The notes beneath the pieces are model-generated. The model was not told where the DNA came from. It did not search any database and was given only the letters and a program-made list of their open reading frames with translations. Positions 5,835 to 6,338 of a stretch of 6,338 bases of DNA are shown here, piece by piece; position 1 is the stretch's first letter, and every line of letters starts with the position of its first letter. The translations under genes were made by a program, and so were the position numbers. The stretch spans positions 1 to 6,338 of the forward strand of contig JAAKFX010000092.1 in assembly GCA_011064865.1 (NCBI GenBank). The letters run 5' to 3'. Source of the DNA: Candidatus Anoxychlamydiales bacterium (GTDB taxonomy: Bacteria; Chlamydiota; Chlamydiia; Chlamydiales; SM23-39).

Positions 5835-5982
5835 CTCTCTACAGCTACGGCAATATTCCGTTATTTTTTTGGAGTAGATAAGATCATGAATTTATAGATA
5901 AAGATTCTCTCTCATTTTTTCTTATCTTACTAATAAATAACTTTTATTAAACGTAAAAAATCAGGACAAACCGCAAATAAGC

Positions 5983-6004
5983 ATTTCGGTGAAATCACCA
6001 AAAT
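5983..6004. repeat. Inverted repeat / hairpin
   Basis: ATTT-C-GGTG-AAAT-CACC-A-AAAT forms a stem of 4 bp, one C/A mismatch and 4 bp around a 4-base loop. It is followed 24 bp later by a second, shorter hairpin, CCCTT-TCT-AAGGG (6029-6041), with the weak tail ATTTTCT. The second could be a residual terminator insulating the promoter at 6092-6121; support is weak. Confidence 0.35.
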
Positions 6005-6065
6005 GGTCAAGCTGAGGGTCAGAAGCACCCCTTTCTAAGGGATTTTCTGAAAAATTTCAATGAGT

Positions 6066-6083
6066 TGACGTTAATTTGTGTCA
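6066..6083. promoter_or_regulatory. Dyad operator copy 1 (TGAC-N10-GTCA)
   Basis: TGACGTTAATTTGTGTCA is a dyad of TGAC/GTCA arms centred on AA|TT. A second copy follows 27 bp downstream. The TTGACG at 6065-6070 could also serve as a -35 box, with TATCTT (6088-6093) as a weak -10. Two spaced copies of one dyad upstream of a start suggest a dimeric repressor, as is usual for autoregulated toxin-antitoxin operons. Confidence 0.5.
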
Positions 6084-6091
6084 TTAATATC

Positions 6092-6121
6092 TTGACGCCA
6101 ATTCATGTCATGTTATATGAT
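6092..6121 (+). promoter_or_regulatory. Promoter of the HipA-like gene, overlapping dyad operator copy 2
   Basis: The -35 box TTGACG (6092-6097), an 18-bp spacer and the -10 box TATGAT (6116-6121) each match five of six consensus bases. The second dyad, TGACGCCAATTCATGTCA (6093-6110), covers the -35 box and most of the spacer, so a protein bound there would block RNA polymerase. The two dyads share the pattern TGACRnnAA|TTnnYGTCA and their centres are 27 bp apart. The predicted start near 6128 leaves a very short leader that carries a strong AGGAG at 6131-6135. Confidence 0.6.
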
Positions 6122-6141
6122 CAAGAAAAAAGGAGATTCCT

Positions 6142-6338
6142 ATGGAAAAACGATGTTTTAAATGCAATTATGAAATATCTAATAAAGAATCGTGGTATGG
6201 ACTGCATCCTGAATGTTTTAAGCAATGGTTCAAAGTTTCTTCTTTGGATAAATTTCAGAACATTATTTCAAGAAAACAATCTGATGAACCACTTTTTAAC
6301 AAAGCTATGAATTCTAGTTTTTTTCATGGAAAATTCCG
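6142..6338 (+). CDS. HipA-like kinase/toxin, N-terminal part (tentative)
   Basis: The start of a protein that runs off the window; 65 codons are visible. ATG 6142 has a strong AGGAG (6131-6135) at 6-nt spacing and a good promoter just upstream. The N-terminus carries a zinc-knuckle pattern, C5-x2-C8 and H22-x2-C25 (CFKCNYEI, LHPECFKQWF), then a short linker and NSSFFHGKF at 57-65. From memory, this arrangement (short Cys/His ribbon followed by an SFFHGKF-type segment leading into the kinase P-loop) occurs in HipA-domain Ser/Thr kinase proteins of intracellular bacteria. The kinase core (YxLK lobe, HxxD, DxD) is beyond the edge, so the family call is tentative. HipA-type toxins phosphorylate translation factors such as glutamyl-tRNA synthetase. 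No hipB-like gene precedes it, so any antitoxin would be downstream or absent. A frame open at 6065-6310 is its out-of-frame shadow. Confidence 0.5.
   Translation, partial: MEKRCFKCNYEISNKESWYGLHPECFKQWFKVSSLDKFQNIISRKQSDEPLFNKAMNSSFFHGKF

Larger units (their letters stand above)
5711..6060. other. Gene-free AT-rich stretch with dyads and short open-frame scraps
   Basis: No intact gene is seen on either strand. The stretch holds a 14-bp perfect palindrome (5821-5834) and two small hairpins (5983-6004 and 6029-6041). It also holds two scraps that read like protein. The plus-strand frame 5753-5881 has no start and ends INLLPWKTLYSYGNIPLFFW-SR-stop. The minus-strand frame (6056 down to a TGA about 30 codons later) includes ASDPQLDHFGDFTEMLICGL. 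Neither could be assigned to a family. They may be remnants of genes destroyed when the region was rearranged, or chance open frames. Confidence 0.4.

Noticed and set aside
5950..6059. Minus-strand scrap (PLERGASDPQLDHFGDFTEM) as a transposase or antirepressor remnant
   Set aside because: It is only about 30 codons between two stops with no start; the resemblance to known families was too vague to name.
6065..6310. Plus-strand open frame of 81 codons
   Set aside because: It starts within the operator and overlaps the better-supported frame from ATG 6142, which has a strong Shine-Dalgarno, promoter and zinc-knuckle motif.

Overview
The window is very AT-rich (about 30% G+C by eye). Its gene content points to an obligate intracellular member of the Chlamydiota outside the classical Chlamydiaceae (Simkania/Rhabdochlamydia-like). 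The main evidence is an Lpg1974-type major outer-membrane porin with an N-terminal cysteine cluster. A metal ABC permease next to rplU-rpmA-obgE supports this, because Chlamydia groups the same genes (the CT415-CT420 neighbourhood, as I recall it). A DAACS-type transporter with diverged substrate motifs fits as well. The lineage is inferred from recognised protein families; no search was run.

Layout, left to right. Positions 1-353 hold the C-terminal end of a Zn/Mn/Fe ABC-3 permease. A near-consensus sigma-70-type promoter (355-383) starts two bases after its stop codon and drives rplU (415-726) and rpmA (736-987). After an 89-bp gap filled with a ~15-bp tandem repeat come obgE (1077-2063) and, 10 bp further on, a dicarboxylate/amino-acid:cation symporter gene (2074-3292). 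The symporter is split by a single extra C in a C5 run at 2816-2820. A second array (3293-3340) has the same dyad design as the first, so related repeats bracket the obgE-symporter pair. Next is a secreted alpha/beta-hydrolase (3441-4319). It converges on the porin gene (4381-5550, minus strand) across a hairpin that acts as the porin's terminator.

Right of the porin promoter, from 5595 to 6141, there is no intact gene. This stretch holds a hexanucleotide repeat, a decayed 3' fragment of tRNA-Phe (5664-5710, minus strand), small dyads and scraps of open frame. At the far right a well-built promoter with two copies of an 18-bp dyad operator leads into the start of a protein (6142 to beyond the window) with a CxxC/HxxC zinc-knuckle N-terminus that resembles a HipA-like kinase/toxin.

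The left part (1-2063) is housekeeping: translation (L21, L27), ribosome assembly (ObgE) and metal uptake. The middle part concerns transport and the cell envelope. The right end looks like the border of an accessory region. The tRNA-Phe 3' remnant is oriented as expected for the distal att site of an element that lies to the right and carries the HipA-like gene. No integrase or antitoxin is visible, so this is a hypothesis to be tested with more flanking sequence.
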